The notes beneath the pieces are model-generated. The model was given only the letters and a program-made list of their open reading frames with translations, did not search any database and was not told the DNA's origin. Source: Actinomycetota bacterium (GTDB lineage: Bacteria > Actinomycetota > Rubrobacteria > Rubrobacterales > Rubrobacteraceae). From it: a stretch of DNA of 11,706 nt. This document shows positions 7,141-11,706 of this stretch, in pieces. The position numbers were made by a program, and so were the translations under genes. Numbering within the stretch: the stretch's first letter is position 1; each line of letters opens with the position of its first letter. Location of the stretch: NCBI GenBank assembly GCA_020200675.1, contig JAIVIG010000059.1:1-11706 (forward strand), in the 5' to 3' direction.

Positions 7141-7755
7141 TTGGCGAAGAGGGTTAGCCTCCTCTGGCGGGGCAGGCGGGCGCTCCGGGTCGCGGCGCGG
7201 GGGACGAACGTGGCGCTGGAGGCACCTTCGGTCTTCGCGCGCTCCCTGGTCTTCGGCGTGGCCGAGCCGTCGGCGCGGGACCAGTACGTGCAGAACGTCT
7301 CGGCCCGTTCGGCGGTGATCGCCTGGATGAGCGAGGAGCCGGGAGCGGGCTTCGTCCAGTACGGGGAGACCCCCGAGCTCGAACACGAGCAGGGCGACGG
7401 GCGGATCGGCAAGCGTCACGCGGTCACGCTCTTCGGGCTCCGCCCCGGCTCCAGGTACTATTACCGTGTGGCGGGGGCGCAGAAGACTGCCTCCTTTCGC
7501 ACCGCCCCCGAGGGGCCCGGCTCCGGCTTCACCTTCGCCGTCGTCGGGGACAGCGGCACTGGTAGCAAGGCCCAGCTGGCGGTCGCCGGTCTGCTGGAGC
7601 GCATGGAGCCCGACCTGATCCTGCACACCGGCGACGTGGTGTACCCCAAGGGCGACGACGCGGACTACGACCCGAAGTTCTTCGCGCCGTACCGCCGGAT
7701 CATAGAAAGCGTGCCGATCTTCCCATCTTTGGGCAACCACGACGTGGACGAGTAG
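7141..7755 (+). pseudogene. Truncated purple-acid-phosphatase-like metallophosphoesterase
   Basis: What remains (204 aa) is the front half of a calcineurin-like phosphoesterase. An N-terminal Ig/FnIII-like domain at about 45-121 (QNVSARSAVIAW ... GLRPGSRYYYRV) is typical of purple acid phosphatases. The first three metal-binding blocks follow: GDSG (137-140), GDVVY (164-168) and GNHD (198-201). The protein ends three residues later (VDE, TAG). The usual remaining 150-250 residues, with the later His ligands including GHxH, are missing, so the enzyme should be inactive. I find no trace of the lost half downstream. The start TTG at 7141 is the first after an in-frame stop; the SD is poor. It follows the PAP2 gene by 44 bp, probably as one operon. 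Confidence 0.8.
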
Positions 7756-8056
7756 TTTTCGAGCCACAAAAAATAAGCTACGATTCAGCGCCCGGCTGGG
7801 CGAGGGAGCACCCGAGGTGGAGCTGGTGCTGACCTAGACAGAAATCCTGCCCGTGGCCTACAGGAGCGACCGAAGCGGCAACGAGAGCCCCCGTTTTCGA
7901 GAAACGTCTAGGGTAGATGATCCACCCGAAAGGCATGCCGCCCCTGCATCTTAATCCGCGCCCACTACATGTCGTGATCGGTTCCCCGTGGCGAGGAGCC
8001 AAGCGAGCGGGGATTCGGCACCCATAGCGGAGTCTGATTCACGATCCTGCATCCGG

Positions 8057-8116
8057 GTTTCCGAGAAGACTACTCTCCTCTCGGCTACTGGTGAATAGAG
8101 GCATTCCTCCTCTTAG
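8057..8116. repeat. Dispersed ~60-bp repeat, copy A
   Basis: It shares with copy B the blocks GTTTCCGAGAAGAC, ACTCT, GTGAATAGA(A/G)GC and a final TTAG/TTTAG, in the same order and spacing within one base. It lies upstream of the zinc-ribbon gene. Confidence 0.7.
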
Positions 8117-8156
8117 CTTTAGGCGCTAGCTTCTCAACTTAACCTCGCCACTCAGG

Positions 8157-8185
8157 TTGACCGCGAGAGCATATGAGTATAGGGT
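8157..8185 (+). promoter_or_regulatory. Candidate promoter of the zinc-ribbon gene
   Basis: TTGACC (8157-8162), a 17-bp spacer and TAGGGT (8180-8185) give a good -35 and a poor -10. A leader of roughly 70 nt would follow. Confidence 0.35.
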
Positions 8186-8260
8186 GATAGTGACAATAGT
8201 AGCTACGCTGCCTATTCGTACCTTACCGGACGCGCTTAGGCAGTGGGAAGAAGTCAGTGA

Positions 8261-8653
8261 ATGGCTCGGATTGACAAAGCCATAGCAGCACACTACGAGA
8301 CCCACGAGGTTCCTTTTGGCAGGATCTACAAGTGGCATCCGGAGTACATCATCGTTGAGTGCGACTGCGGCCAGAAGCTCCTCATTACCGGCACCAGTAA
8401 CATACCGACCTGTCCTCAGTGTGGCGTCGATTACGGTTCCTTAGTCCACGACATCCGCCATCGAGAAGAGCGGCTGCGTGACGAGGAGGTCCACCCCTGG
8501 CACTATGATGAGCAAAGCCGGGCGGACCAACACCTACGAGACGAGGAAGCTTGTACTGAGGATTCCCCCTGGCGCTACAACAACGTTACGTCGGGCTTTG
8601 TAGGTAATGATGAAGAGCGATGGAAGAAGGCTAGGGCGCGACAAGGTCACTAG
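8261..8653 (+). CDS. Zinc-ribbon protein, hypothetical (130 aa)
   Basis: I do not recognise a named family. The first 60 residues contain a probable zinc ribbon: CDC (Cys34, Cys36) and CPQC (Cys51, Cys54) separated by a short beta-type stretch. The second half is highly charged and holds an internal repeat, RLRDEEVHPWHYD (about 71-83) against HLRDEE...PWRYN (about 91-107). The ATG at 8261 has only a weak purine-rich SD (GGAAGAAG) about 10 nt upstream. Cys-ligand zinc ribbons often bind nucleic acid or protein partners, but no specific role can be given. The gene stands alone between repeat copy A and the candidate small RNA. Confidence 0.75.
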   Translation: MARIDKAIAAHYETHEVPFGRIYKWHPEYIIVECDCGQKLLITGTSNIPTCPQCGVDYGSLVHDIRHREERLRDEEVHPWHYDEQSRADQHLRDEEACTEDSPWRYNNVTSGFVGNDEERWKKARARQGH

Positions 8654-8671
8654 GCCGGCGAATGAAATAAG

Positions 8672-8680
8672 TGCTACAAT
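8672..8680 (+). promoter_or_regulatory. Extended -10 promoter for the candidate small RNA
   Basis: TGCTACAAT is an extended -10 (TGN followed by TACAAT). It lies 19 bp after the zinc-ribbon stop and just ahead of the first hairpin at 8686. No -35 is clear, as is common with extended -10 promoters. Confidence 0.45.
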
Positions 8681-8724
8681 AATACGGCAGGTGACACTGC
8701 CCCTCCAGTAGGAGGTAAGGACCG

Positions 8725-8745
8725 ATGAGCAGGAAGGCCTACTAA
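8725..8745 (+). CDS. Six-codon mini-ORF with its own SD
   Basis: The ORF is ATG ... TAA encoding MSRKAY. AGGAGG at 8710-8715 is 9 nt upstream and sits in the 3' arm of a CCTCC/GGAGG hairpin, so ribosome access could be controlled by folding. It may be a leader peptide or chance; size alone precludes certainty. Confidence 0.25.
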   Translation: MSRKAY

Positions 8746-8790
8746 CTAGCCACCGACACTGGCGTTGTGACACGACCAGGGTTTGTTGGA

Positions 8791-8848
8791 CGGGCTGGCG
8801 ATCGCCGACTCTTCACAGGAGCGGCTTCGCCAGCCCGAATATTTTTCT
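8791..8848 (+). terminator. Strong intrinsic terminator
   Basis: A perfect 11-bp stem CGGGCTGGCGA (8791-8801) / TCGCCAGCCCG (8827-8837) encloses further pairs (GCCG/CGGC and CTC/GAG). It is followed by AATATTTTTC. Of all hairpins in the window it is the best terminator. Confidence 0.75.
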
Positions 8849-8897
8849 TAGGGCTACTCTCGTTGGTTTTACGAGAATCCTTGACGCCGGAAGCCCA

Positions 8898-8956
8898 GTT
8901 TCCGAGAAGACGACTCTTCTATGCAGCTGAGTGAATAGAAGCGACCTACCTTTTAG
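8898..8956. repeat. Dispersed ~60-bp repeat, copy B
   Basis: Contains a perfect hairpin AGAAGA-CGAC-TCTTCT (8905-8920), then GTGAATAGAAGC (8931-8942) and TTTTAG. It is the best-preserved copy and lies between the small RNA and the 42-aa microprotein gene. Confidence 0.7.
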
Positions 8957-8994
8957 AACGGTTTAGAACGGCGATCGATCCTGTTTACAGGATC
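8952..8994. repeat. Tandem 10-mer followed by hairpin
   Basis: TTTAGAACGG occurs twice back to back (8952-8961, 8962-8971). The perfect hairpin GATCCTG-TTTA-CAGGATC (8977-8994) follows at once. It may be a binding site or part of the adjoining repeat. Confidence 0.5.
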
Positions 8995-9034
8995 CTCGCT
9001 TACCCCCATACTCCTTCCTGCACGCTAATAGACG

Positions 9035-9053
9035 GGGGCCTCCTAAAGGCCCC
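9035..9053. repeat. Hairpin ahead of the microprotein gene
   Basis: GGGGCCT (9035-9041) and AGGCCCC (9047-9053) form a perfect 7-bp stem 30 bp upstream of the microprotein ATG. There is no T-tract. Confidence 0.45.
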
Positions 9054-9083
9054 GCCTACCGCCAGGGAGCAGAGAAAGAAAAT

Positions 9084-9212
9084 ATGGGGCGTAGAAGAAA
9101 TAGGAGGAGTTTCAGATACGACCGCCGCAGCGCGTTCCAACTCGGAAGAGTTGTAATGGCAGCCCTGATCATAATCTTGCTGGTTCTGATCCTCGTACGC
9201 TTGTTGCAATAG
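9084..9212 (+). CDS. 42-aa basic single-pass membrane microprotein
   Basis: This short reading frame runs from ATG to TAG. Residues 1-24 are strongly basic (MGRRRNRRSFRYDRRS...). Residues about 23-39 are almost purely aliphatic (VVMAALIIILLVLILV), followed by RLLQ. This is the pattern of a small inner-membrane protein with a cytoplasmic, positively charged N-terminus. The SD is weak (GAGAAAG, about 5 nt upstream). A longer reading frame on the opposite strand lacks any such pattern. Function is unknown; small proteins of this form often act as membrane-bound regulators or toxins, but nothing here chooses between them. It sits between repeat copies B and C. Confidence 0.5.
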   Translation: MGRRRNRRSFRYDRRSAFQLGRVVMAALIIILLVLILVRLLQ

Positions 9213-9245
9213 CAGCCCTTGCGGAGCTCGCGTTTGGGACACAGG

Positions 9246-9260
9246 GACTGTAGGACAGTC
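9246..9260. repeat. Short perfect hairpin after the microprotein
   Basis: GACTGT-AGG-ACAGTC, about 34 bp after the microprotein stop. No T-tract follows, so it is at best a weak terminator. Confidence 0.4.
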
Positions 9261-9270
9261 TCGTCTTCGG

Positions 9271-9306
9271 GTTTCTGAGAAGGCATCTTCGACCACTCGC
9301 GAATAG
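9271..9306. repeat. Dispersed repeat, copy C (diverged)
   Basis: GTTTCTGAGAAG, the hairpin GAAG-GCAT-CTTC (9279-9290), and CGAATAG at the end match copies A and B in order. The central spacer is shorter. Confidence 0.55.
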
Positions 9307-9404
9307 GGACAAGAACAAGGGCCGGAGTCCCGATACGGAGCTCCGCTGGGTGGTCTCGTACCAGCCTAGCCCTAACCCAAGATCAAGGCGTCGCCATGTT
9401 GTCT

Positions 9405-9815
9405 CTAGCTACTACTCGGAGCCTCCTCAGGTAGTTCCAGGTTGGTACCGGTGAAAAACTTGATCTTGTCGCCTTGAACGATTGCTTCAGCAGGGCTCTC
9501 TACGGGAGTCTCGGCACCCATCTGCCTGAAGAAGTCGCCCGAAACCACGGCTATCCAAATTACTCTGTCTCCTACCTCTTCTTGGTGTCCCGCTACTTGA
9601 TGGTCCCTGGACTCCACATGGAAATCCGGCATAAGCGGCTCGACCCAGCCAGCGCGTATCTGCTCTTTGCCAGTATAAACTCCGCCGAATTCATCGGACG
9701 GGGGGGGCTCCATCCTGACAACCGCGTCATCGGTGAAGAAAGCCAGCACGCCCTCTATGTCATGAGCATTCCACGCCGCGTCGAAGTCTTTCACCACGGA
9801 AACTGGGTCTGCCAT
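9405..9815 (-). CDS. SnoaL-like / NTF2-fold protein (136 aa)
   Basis: This is a member of the NTF2-like superfamily, small cone-shaped alpha+beta barrels used as isomerases, cyclases or ligand-binding domains. The N-terminal helix and turn VVKDFDAAWNAHDIEGVLAF, then FFTDDAVV, the YTGKEQIRAGW segment and the DFHVES strand are typical of SnoaL-like proteins. A C-terminal strand AEAIVQGDKIKFF completes the fold, followed by a short Glu/Ser tail. The ATG at 9815 has a strong SD, AAGGAGG, 8 nt upstream. The substrate is unknown; single-domain members are often of unassigned function. It lies 65 bp after another small gene on the same strand, so the two may be co-transcribed. Confidence 0.85.
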   Translation of the reverse strand: MADPVSVVKDFDAAWNAHDIEGVLAFFTDDAVVRMEPPPSDEFGGVYTGKEQIRAGWVEPLMPDFHVESRDHQVAGHQEEVGDRVIWIAVVSGDFFRQMGAETPVESPAEAIVQGDKIKFFTGTNLELPEEAPSSS

Positions 9816-9833
9816 GAGTGTTCCCTCCTTACG

Positions 9834-9852
9834 CCCACTTCCCTTTAGTGGG
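9834..9852 (-). promoter_or_regulatory. Hairpin immediately ahead of the SnoaL-like SD
   Basis: CCCACT and AGTGGG form a 6-bp stem with a 7-nt loop, ending only a few bases before the SD at 9824-9830. It could influence translation or bind a regulator. Confidence 0.35.
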
Positions 9853-9880
9853 GTATAGCCCTTACCCGCATCCAGCGAAG

Positions 9881-10144
9881 CTAGGACTCCGGTCTCTTCC
9901 TAAACCCTCGCTCACAGTCGGCGTTTAAGGCATTACCGCCAACGCGCCAGGTCTCCTCGCCGGGCGGGCGAACGGTCCACACCAGCCGCCCACACAACCT
10001 ACACCTGGCGATGCGCATCCGCTCGCCTATGGTGGGACCCCACTCGCCGAGGTCGTGCCCGCGTTCATGTGCTTCTATCAAGGCGCTACCAGCGGCCTCT
10101 AATTCGCCCAGGCCGTACACGTCGTTGATACCGTTCATGTTCAT
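9881..10144 (-). CDS. Small Cys-containing hypothetical protein (87 aa)
   Basis: Unrecognised family. It begins with repeated Met-Asn (MNMNGIND) and a helix around residues 12-27. A His-rich loop ERGHDLGEW follows, then RCRLCGR (CxxC near 48-51) and a Trp-rich segment before a lone Cys near 77. The His and Cys residues together could bind one zinc ion, giving a small zinc finger. The ATG at 10144 has GAGAGG 7 nt upstream, and a perfect TATAAT on the same strand lies about 55 bp upstream. It is followed by the SnoaL-like gene. It is divergent from the HNH-HIT gene. Confidence 0.7.
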   Translation of the reverse strand: MNMNGINDVYGLGELEAAGSALIEAHERGHDLGEWGPTIGERMRIARCRLCGRLVWTVRPPGEETWRVGGNALNADCERGFRKRPES

Positions 10145-10198
10145 AAAGCTGCCTCTCCCCGTAGAAGACCCCGATAAAGCTTCCTTTCCTAACTTTGT

Positions 10199-10204
10199 AT
10201 TATA
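10199..10204 (-). promoter_or_regulatory. -10 box of the 87-aa gene (TATAAT)
   Basis: A perfect TATAAT on the minus strand, 54 nt before the start codon. No clear -35. Confidence 0.5.
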
Positions 10205-10256
10205 TAGGACAAGCGAAGGGCTGGCGACCCTCTAGGTTAGAAGTAGTGCAAAAGAA

Positions 10257-10289
10257 CTTTCCTCCGCAATCCGTTATAGCGGCGGAAAG
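10257..10289. repeat. Imperfect 11-bp hairpin in the divergent promoter region
   Basis: CTTTCC-T-CCGC and GCGG-C-GGAAAG pair around an 11-nt loop, with one mismatch. It lies between the 87-aa and HNH-HIT genes and may be an operator. Confidence 0.45.
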
Positions 10290-10314
10290 GGTGCCTGCAC
10301 CACCCGTCTCTGTG

Positions 10315-10320
10315 TAAAGT
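10315..10320 (+). promoter_or_regulatory. Putative -10 box giving a leaderless HNH-HIT mRNA
   Basis: TAAAGT ends 6 nt before the ATG at 10327 and no SD is present, as expected for leaderless transcripts common in actinobacteria. This is an inference. Confidence 0.4.
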
Positions 10321-10326
10321 GTTCAC

Positions 10327-10617
10327 ATGACTTCTTACGAGCAGCTCGCGGACTTCGTAGACAACCGCATGCGGATGTCCCATGTCTACCAGCCCGTCAT
10401 GCTGATGACGCTGCTCCGGGAAGGTGGCAAGCGCTCGACCGAGGAACTCGCCAAGGCTATCCTCGCTCACGACGAAAGCCAAGTCGAGTTCTACGAGAAC
10501 GTTACCAAGAACATGGTCGGCGCGTCCTCAGGAGGCACGGGGTCGTCGAGAAGGAGGACGACGGTTATTACCTTATCGGCTACGATGACCTCGACGACGA
10601 GCAGGTCGAGCACTTGA
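10327..10617 (+). pseudogene. N-terminal part of the frameshifted HNH-HIT gene
   Basis: The first 65 codons encode a helical domain (ADFVDNRMRMSHVYQPVML, LLREGG, EELAKAILAHDESQVEFYE, TKNMVG) that normally continues as RVLRRHG in this family. After Gly65 (codon 10519-10521) the reading frame turns to Ser/Thr/Arg-rich sequence unlike a real protein and stops at 10615-10617. The proper continuation is open in the -1 frame from 10521 without a stop. The helical, winged-helix-like look suggests DNA binding (inference). A single missing base near 10517-10523 explains this. The ATG at 10327 has no SD and is probably leaderless. Confidence 0.8.
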
Positions 10618-11315
10618 TCGAGCTGTGCGAAGCCAAGCTCGACGAGTACAAGACGAAACGCGGCAAGCGCATCTGGCAACACCGTAAATCGTCGGCGGGC
10701 TACGTCTCCGGGACGCTCAGGTACGAGATACTGAAGCGGGCCCGCTTCCGCTGCGAGTTGTGTGAGATTACGGCGGAGACTAGGGCGCTGGAAGTGGATC
10801 ACATCGTCCCGCGCCGCAGGGGTGGCACCGACGACCCGGATAACCTGCAGACCCTTTGCTACCGATGCAACGCGATGAAGCGGGACAGGGACGATACGAA
10901 CTTCCGCGGCGTAGGCGAATCTTATGAGCAAAGGGAACGGGGGTGCCCTTTCTGCGAAGTGTCCAAGGAGCGTATGGTCGGCGAGACCGAATTTGCCTAC
11001 ACCATCCGCGACGCCTTTCCGGTGGCGCCCCTGCACACGTTGGTGATCCCGAAGCGGCACGTACAAGGCTACTTCGAGCTCGGTCGCCCAGAGCTCAACG
11101 CCTGTCACCGTCTTCTAGAACAGGAGAAGAAGATGATCGAGCAGGTGGACCCGAGCGTGGAGGGATTCAACGTCGGCGTGAACGACGGCGAAGCTGCCGG
11201 GCAGACTATATTCCACTGCCACGTGCATCTGATCCCTCGTCGCAAGGACGATGTCGAGGACCCTACCGGTGGAGTACGTCATATCATCCCGGGCAAGGGA
11301 GACTACCGACGCTAG
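10521..11315 (+). CDS. HNH endonuclease / HIT hydrolase fusion (3' part of frameshifted gene)
   Basis: The reading frame from 10521 continues the N-terminal domain; by itself it could only start at TTG 10614 (233 aa). In that numbering an HNH nuclease domain comes first: CELC (47-50), VDHIVPRR (Asp62, His63), Asn77 and CYRCN (82-86), zinc-bound by four Cys. A HIT domain follows, with CPFC (111-114), HTLVIPKRHV, and the histidine triad HCHVH (201-205) in QTIFHCHVHLIPR. HIT proteins cleave nucleotidyl phosphoesters; HNH domains cut DNA. The intact gene would be about 329 aa. The catalytic motifs of both domains are complete, so without the frameshift this would be an active two-domain enzyme. 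The role is unknown; coupling of nicking to de-adenylation is a guess. Confidence 0.85.
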   Translation, partial: RVLRRHGVVEKEDDGYYLIGYDDLDDEQVEHLIELCEAKLDEYKTKRGKRIWQHRKSSAGYVSGTLRYEILKRARFRCELCEITAETRALEVDHIVPRRRGGTDDPDNLQTLCYRCNAMKRDRDDTNFRGVGESYEQRERGCPFCEVSKERMVGETEFAYTIRDAFPVAPLHTLVIPKRHVQGYFELGRPELNACHRLLEQEKKMIEQVDPSVEGFNVGVNDGEAAGQTIFHCHVHLIPRRKDDVEDPTGGVRHIIPGKGDYRR

Positions 11316-11373
11316 GACAGGTGAGGCAGGCGGGCTGCACTTCAAATAGCACCGAGTTAGGATCAGCAACGCA

Positions 11374-11577
11374 ATGGCAGATCTGACCAGGAACAGACTG
11401 AGGACCATGCTGGGCGAATTGTTGGATCATGTGGAGGGCGCGCGGGAAGTAGCAAGCGGGATCGCCCAAGAGTACCCCGAGTACGAAGCGATGGCCGAAG
11501 CGGTAAGTAACGCGACGGAGATGGTGGCGATCGCGCGCGAACTAGAAGCCCACGGCCAACGCGAAAGCGACGACTAA
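11374..11577 (+). CDS. Small helical hypothetical protein (67 aa)
   Basis: Unrecognised family. The whole sequence looks alpha-helical and acidic, with heptad-like spacing of Leu, Ala and Met (LRTMLGELLDHV, AMAEAVSNATEMVAIARELEA) and a charged tail (QRESDD). This is consistent with a small coiled-coil or helical-hairpin adaptor. The ATG at 11374 has only a distant AGGA upstream. It follows the HNH-HIT gene by 58 bp on the same strand and may share its transcript. No Cys, no membrane segment. Confidence 0.55.
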   Translation: MADLTRNRLRTMLGELLDHVEGAREVASGIAQEYPEYEAMAEAVSNATEMVAIARELEAHGQRESDD

Positions 11578-11585
11578 TGGAAGTA

Positions 11586-11706
11586 GGACTTACGCAGAGA
11601 GGGAGTCTGCTACTCTAAAGGCATGAGCTTTACGAAGTTGGACTACTGTCAATACCTGCTTAGCAGCCAAGTCAACTACACCTTGACCCACCTAGCCGAG
11701 CACCTT
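11586..11706 (+). mobile_element. Left end of an insertion sequence (partial)
   Basis: GGACTTACGCA (11586-11596), just ahead of a transposase start, resembles the terminal repeats of IS elements that carry this kind of transposase. The element runs past the window, so the other end and target duplication cannot be checked. Confidence 0.55.
11623..11706 (+). CDS. Transposase, IS701/IS4-like, N-terminal fragment
   Basis: The first 28 codons of a DDE transposase are present before the window ends. LDYCQYLLSSQVNYTLT followed by HLAEHL is a very characteristic N-terminus that I associate with IS701/IS4-superfamily transposases abundant in cyanobacteria. The family name comes from memory of that motif, not a search. 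The catalytic DDE residues lie beyond the edge. The ATG at 11623 lies 27 bp after the presumed terminal repeat, typical of a compact IS. The cyanobacterial flavour suggests horizontal transfer into this actinobacterium. Confidence 0.75.
   Translation, partial: MSFTKLDYCQYLLSSQVNYTLTHLAEHL

Larger units (their letters stand above)
7756..8260. other. 505-bp non-coding stretch rich in hairpins
   Basis: No gene is supported here. Hairpins follow one another: CGCCC/GGGCG (7789-7802), AGCACC/GGTGCT (7807-7830), CCTG/CAGG (7846-7864) and CGTTT/AAACG (7892-7906). A nested stem TCCCCG-TGGC / GCCA...CGGGGA spans 7983-8013. Repeat copy A follows at 8057-8116 and a promoter candidate near 8157. The layout could be a decayed structured RNA or mobile element, but I cannot name one. 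Confidence 0.4.
8687..8848 (+). ncRNA. Candidate structured small RNA (~160 nt)
   Basis: From the promoter at 8672-8680 to a T-tract ending near 8848 there is a run of hairpins. They are GGCAG/CTGCC (8686-8701), CCTCC-AGTA-GGAGG (8702-8715), GCCA/TGGC (8749-8763) and a long terminator stem (8791-8837). The second hairpin masks an SD placed 9 nt before a six-codon ORF. This could be a small regulatory RNA, or a leader whose gene has been lost. I cannot match it to a known RNA class. Confidence 0.4.

Noticed and set aside
7778..8002. Minus-strand 74-codon frame in the hairpin region
   Set aside because: No SD, no recognisable domain, composition not protein-like; treated as non-coding.
8126..8338. 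Minus-strand 70-codon frame overlapping the zinc-ribbon start
   Set aside because: Overlaps a better supported gene and its promoter; no SD.
9000..9296. Minus-strand 98-codon frame opposite the microprotein
   Set aside because: No domain pattern, and two hairpins and a repeat copy fall inside it; the plus-strand microprotein is more protein-like.
10513..10530. Programmed -1 frameshift in the HNH-HIT gene
   Set aside because: No slippery heptamer and no obvious stimulatory stem; a simple one-base deletion explains it better.

Overview
The window reads as chromosomal DNA of a high-GC actinobacterium, most likely a Rubrobacter-type organism. This rests on the GC-rich codons, the many TTG and GTG starts with strong Shine-Dalgarno (SD) sites, and the look of the lipoprotein, thioredoxin reductase and hydrolase genes. 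It is an inference from sequence style, since no database search was possible.

Positions 1-7755 are an ordinary, densely coded chromosome. A secreted lipoprotein (minus) is divergent from thioredoxin reductase trxB (plus). trxB converges on an alpha/beta hydrolase (minus), with a terminator hairpin between them. Next come two tandem copies of a small membrane-anchored, Pro-Gly-Pro-repeat protein (minus) and the repair polymerase/exonuclease polX (minus). polX is divergent from a PAP2-type phosphatase (plus), which is followed by a purple-acid-phosphatase-like metallophosphoesterase (plus). That last gene stops right after its GNHD motif and has lost the rest of its catalytic domain.

From about 7756 the character changes to an accessory, lower-density mosaic. 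It has long intergenic stretches full of hairpins and a dispersed ~60-bp repeat in three copies. It also has a candidate structured small RNA ending in an intrinsic terminator, a 130-aa zinc-ribbon protein, a 42-aa basic/membrane microprotein, a SnoaL-like protein and a small Cys-containing protein. Further on are a winged-helix-like/HNH nuclease/HIT hydrolase fusion broken by a one-base frameshift and a small helical protein. The left end of an IS with a cyanobacterial-looking transposase runs off the right edge.

The truncated phosphoesterase, the frameshifted HNH-HIT gene and the IS end suggest a region of recent rearrangement and decay. The most unusual items are the tandem duplicated repeat-protein pair, the HNH-HIT fusion and the RNA/repeat cluster between 7756 and 9400. 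I see no tRNA, rRNA or CRISPR array.
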